NCBI RefSeq assembly: GCF_001046855.1
Contig: NZ_HF570958.1
Coordinates: 4,319,572-4,355,191 of the forward strand
Reading direction: 5' to 3'
Origin: Nostocoides japonicum T1-X7
GTDB taxonomy: Bacteria > Actinomycetota > Actinomycetes > Actinomycetales > Dermatophilaceae
Length of the DNA: 35,620 bases
Part shown: in pieces, positions 32,714 through 35,620 of the stretch
How the letters are laid out: every line of letters begins with the position of its first letter
Numbering within the stretch: position 1 is the first letter of the stretch
Program-made: the position numbers and the translations under genes
The notes under the pieces: generated by a model
The model's input: the letters and a program-made list of their open reading frames with translations, nothing else
Databases searched by the model: none
What the model was told of the DNA's origin: nothing

Positions 32714-33875
32714 GCCACCGCGACTGGGCCACACCGGAGCTCGCGGCGCTGCGCGAGACGACGACGCGATTCGTCGAGCGCGACGTCCTGCCGAGCCAGG
32801 AGGAGTGGGAGAAGATCGGCGAGCTGCCACGGGCGCTGCACCGAGCGGCCGGCGACCTCGGCCTCATCGGAGTCTCCTTCCCGGAGAGCGCCGGGGGCGG
32901 CGGAGGAGGGCAGCGGGCGTCCGTCGTCGTCGCCGAGGCGTTCCACGAGGCAGGGGCGGCGGGTGGCGTCTACGCCTCGCTGTTCACGGCGGGCATCGCG
33001 TGCCCGCACATCGTCCACGCCGGAGACCAGCGCCAGATCGACCGGTGGGTCGTGCCGACGCTCGCCGGCACGATGATCGGCTCCCTCGGCATCACCGAGC
33101 CCGACGGCGGCTCGGACGTCGGCGGTCTGCGGACGACGGCCCGCCGGGACGGCGACGACTACATCGTCAACGGTGCGAAGACCTTCATCACCTCGGGCGT
33201 GCGCGCCGACTTCGTGACGACGGCGGTTCGGACCGGCGGCGCCGACCTTCCGGGCGCGCGCGGCGTCTCCCTCCTCGTGGTGGAGCGGGGGATGCCCGGC
33301 TTCGAGGTCTCGCGGGCCCTGCGCAAGATGGGCTGGCACTCCTCCGACACGGCAGAGCTGTCCTTCACCGACGTGCGCGTCCCCGTGAGCCACCTCGTCG
33401 GGCCGGAGCACTCCGGGTTCGCCCTCATCGGCACGGCGTTCCTCTCCGAACGGGTCAGCATCGCGGCCCAGGCCTACTCCCAGGCCCAGCGCTGCCTCGA
33501 CCTCGCGACGACGTGGTGCCGGATGCGCCGGACCTTCGGCGAGCCGCTCATCGCCCGCCAGGGCGTGCAGAACACCCTCGTCGAGATGGCTCGACGGATC
33601 GACGTCGCCCGCACCTACACGCATGCGGTCGTCGACCGGTTCGAGGACGGCGAGGACGTCGGGTCCCTCGTCCCGCAGGTGTGCTTCGCGAAGAACACGG
33701 CGACCGAGACGGCCGAGTGGGTCGCCCGCGAGGCCGTCCAGCTCTTCGGCGGCATGGGCTACCTCGCCGAGAGCGAGGTGGAGCGGCAGTATCGGGACGT
33801 GCGCATCCTCGGGATCGGCGGCGGCACCGTCGAGATCCTCAGCCAGCTCGCCGCCCGCCGTCTGGGACTGACCTC

Positions 33876-33879
<4 letters not shown>
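32710..33879 (+). CDS. Acyl-CoA dehydrogenase (citronellyl- or isovaleryl-CoA dehydrogenase-like)
   Basis: A 389-aa FAD enzyme. [19 protein letters not shown] and [14 protein letters not shown] are the FAD motifs; [21 protein letters not shown] and [11 protein letters not shown] end the fold. As in the other dehydrogenase of the window there is no YEGT-type glutamate; FLSERVS supplies the helix-G glutamate of the isovaleryl-CoA type. A Gly-rich stretch (SAGGGGGGQ, residues ~59-67) sits in a surface loop. ATGA overlaps at both ends couple it to the AtuA-like and carboxyltransferase genes. It probably makes the alpha,beta-unsaturated acyl-CoA that the carboxylase then acts on. Confidence 0.92.
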
Positions 33880-35474
<1,595 letters not shown>

Positions 35475-35482
35475 GGAGAGGG

Positions 35483-35620
35483 ATGACCCCGATCACGAGT
35501 GTCCTCGTGGCGAACCGAGGCGAGATCGCCCGCCGGGTCTTCGCCACCTGCCGGCGCCGGGGCGTCGCGACGGTCGCGGTGTTCTCCGACGCCGACCGCG
35601 GCAGCCCGCACGTCGCGGAG
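35483..35620 (+). CDS. Biotin carboxylase (alpha subunit), N-terminal fragment cut by window end
   Basis: Only 46 residues are visible: after MTPITS comes [20 protein letters not shown], the hallmark N-terminus of biotin carboxylases, then [30 protein letters not shown] precedes the ATG. It should carry the ATP-grasp and biotinyl domains beyond the window and pair with the carboxyltransferase just upstream. Confidence 0.9.
   Translation, partial: MTPITSVLVANRGEIARRVFATCRRRGVATVAVFSDADRGSPHVAE

Noticed and set aside
30710..32830. Long minus-strand open frame (706 codons) opposite the AtuA-like gene
   Set aside because: Antisense shadow of the AtuA-like coding sequence; no recognisable domain.

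Overview
The window is high-GC actinobacterial DNA. The backbone runs at roughly 72-75% G+C by spot count and uses many GTG starts. The gene orders dnaX-recR-DUF5063, lysC-asd and gpgS-folP2 are actinobacterial, and an F420-dependent glucose-6-phosphate dehydrogenase is present. I favour the Intrasporangiaceae or a close relative, but only as an impression. Many unlinked genes look leaderless, with a TANNNT box 6-7 nt before the start codon.

Layout. 1-3328: end of dnaX, a PlsC-type acyltransferase, recR and a DUF5063 gene. 3329-3648: convergent gap with inverted and direct repeats. 3649-5651: ABC exporter on the minus strand. 5652-6260: divergent gap holding six copies of a GGGTSACCC palindrome in a tandem 136-bp repeat. 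6261-11168: aspartokinase, an aspartate-semialdehyde dehydrogenase homologue lacking the catalytic cysteine, a LytR_C protein and a PPi-dependent phosphofructokinase. 11169-12111: gap with a possible dead gene, then a VapBC-type toxin-antitoxin pair. 12211-14687: gpgS, folP2 and a LigB-like gene. 14701-18666: DUF1345 protein, Fgd, an ArsR/AHSA1 pair and an AGE-family epimerase.

18869-26596 is a compositionally distinct block (about 60-65% G+C by spot count). It holds six tightly coupled same-strand genes: three unknowns (one with a zinc ribbon), a 436-aa unknown, a two-motif phospholipase-D-fold protein and a 918-aa SNF2/DEAH-type helicase. I read it as a probable anti-phage defence operon. 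The last three genes resemble, from memory, the Azaca layout (DUF6361-like, PLD, helicase). The three leading genes are not explained by that and are the best candidate for something undescribed. A GNAT gene follows under its own promoter.

27329-35620 is a catabolic locus for branched or isoprenoid acyl-CoAs. An acyl-CoA dehydrogenase and an acyl-CoA synthetase lie on the minus strand. They diverge from TIGR03084, AtuA-like, acyl-CoA dehydrogenase, carboxyltransferase and biotin carboxylase (cut by the window end) on the plus strand. A 22-bp TetR-type palindrome sits between the two units and overlaps the likely -35 regions of both.
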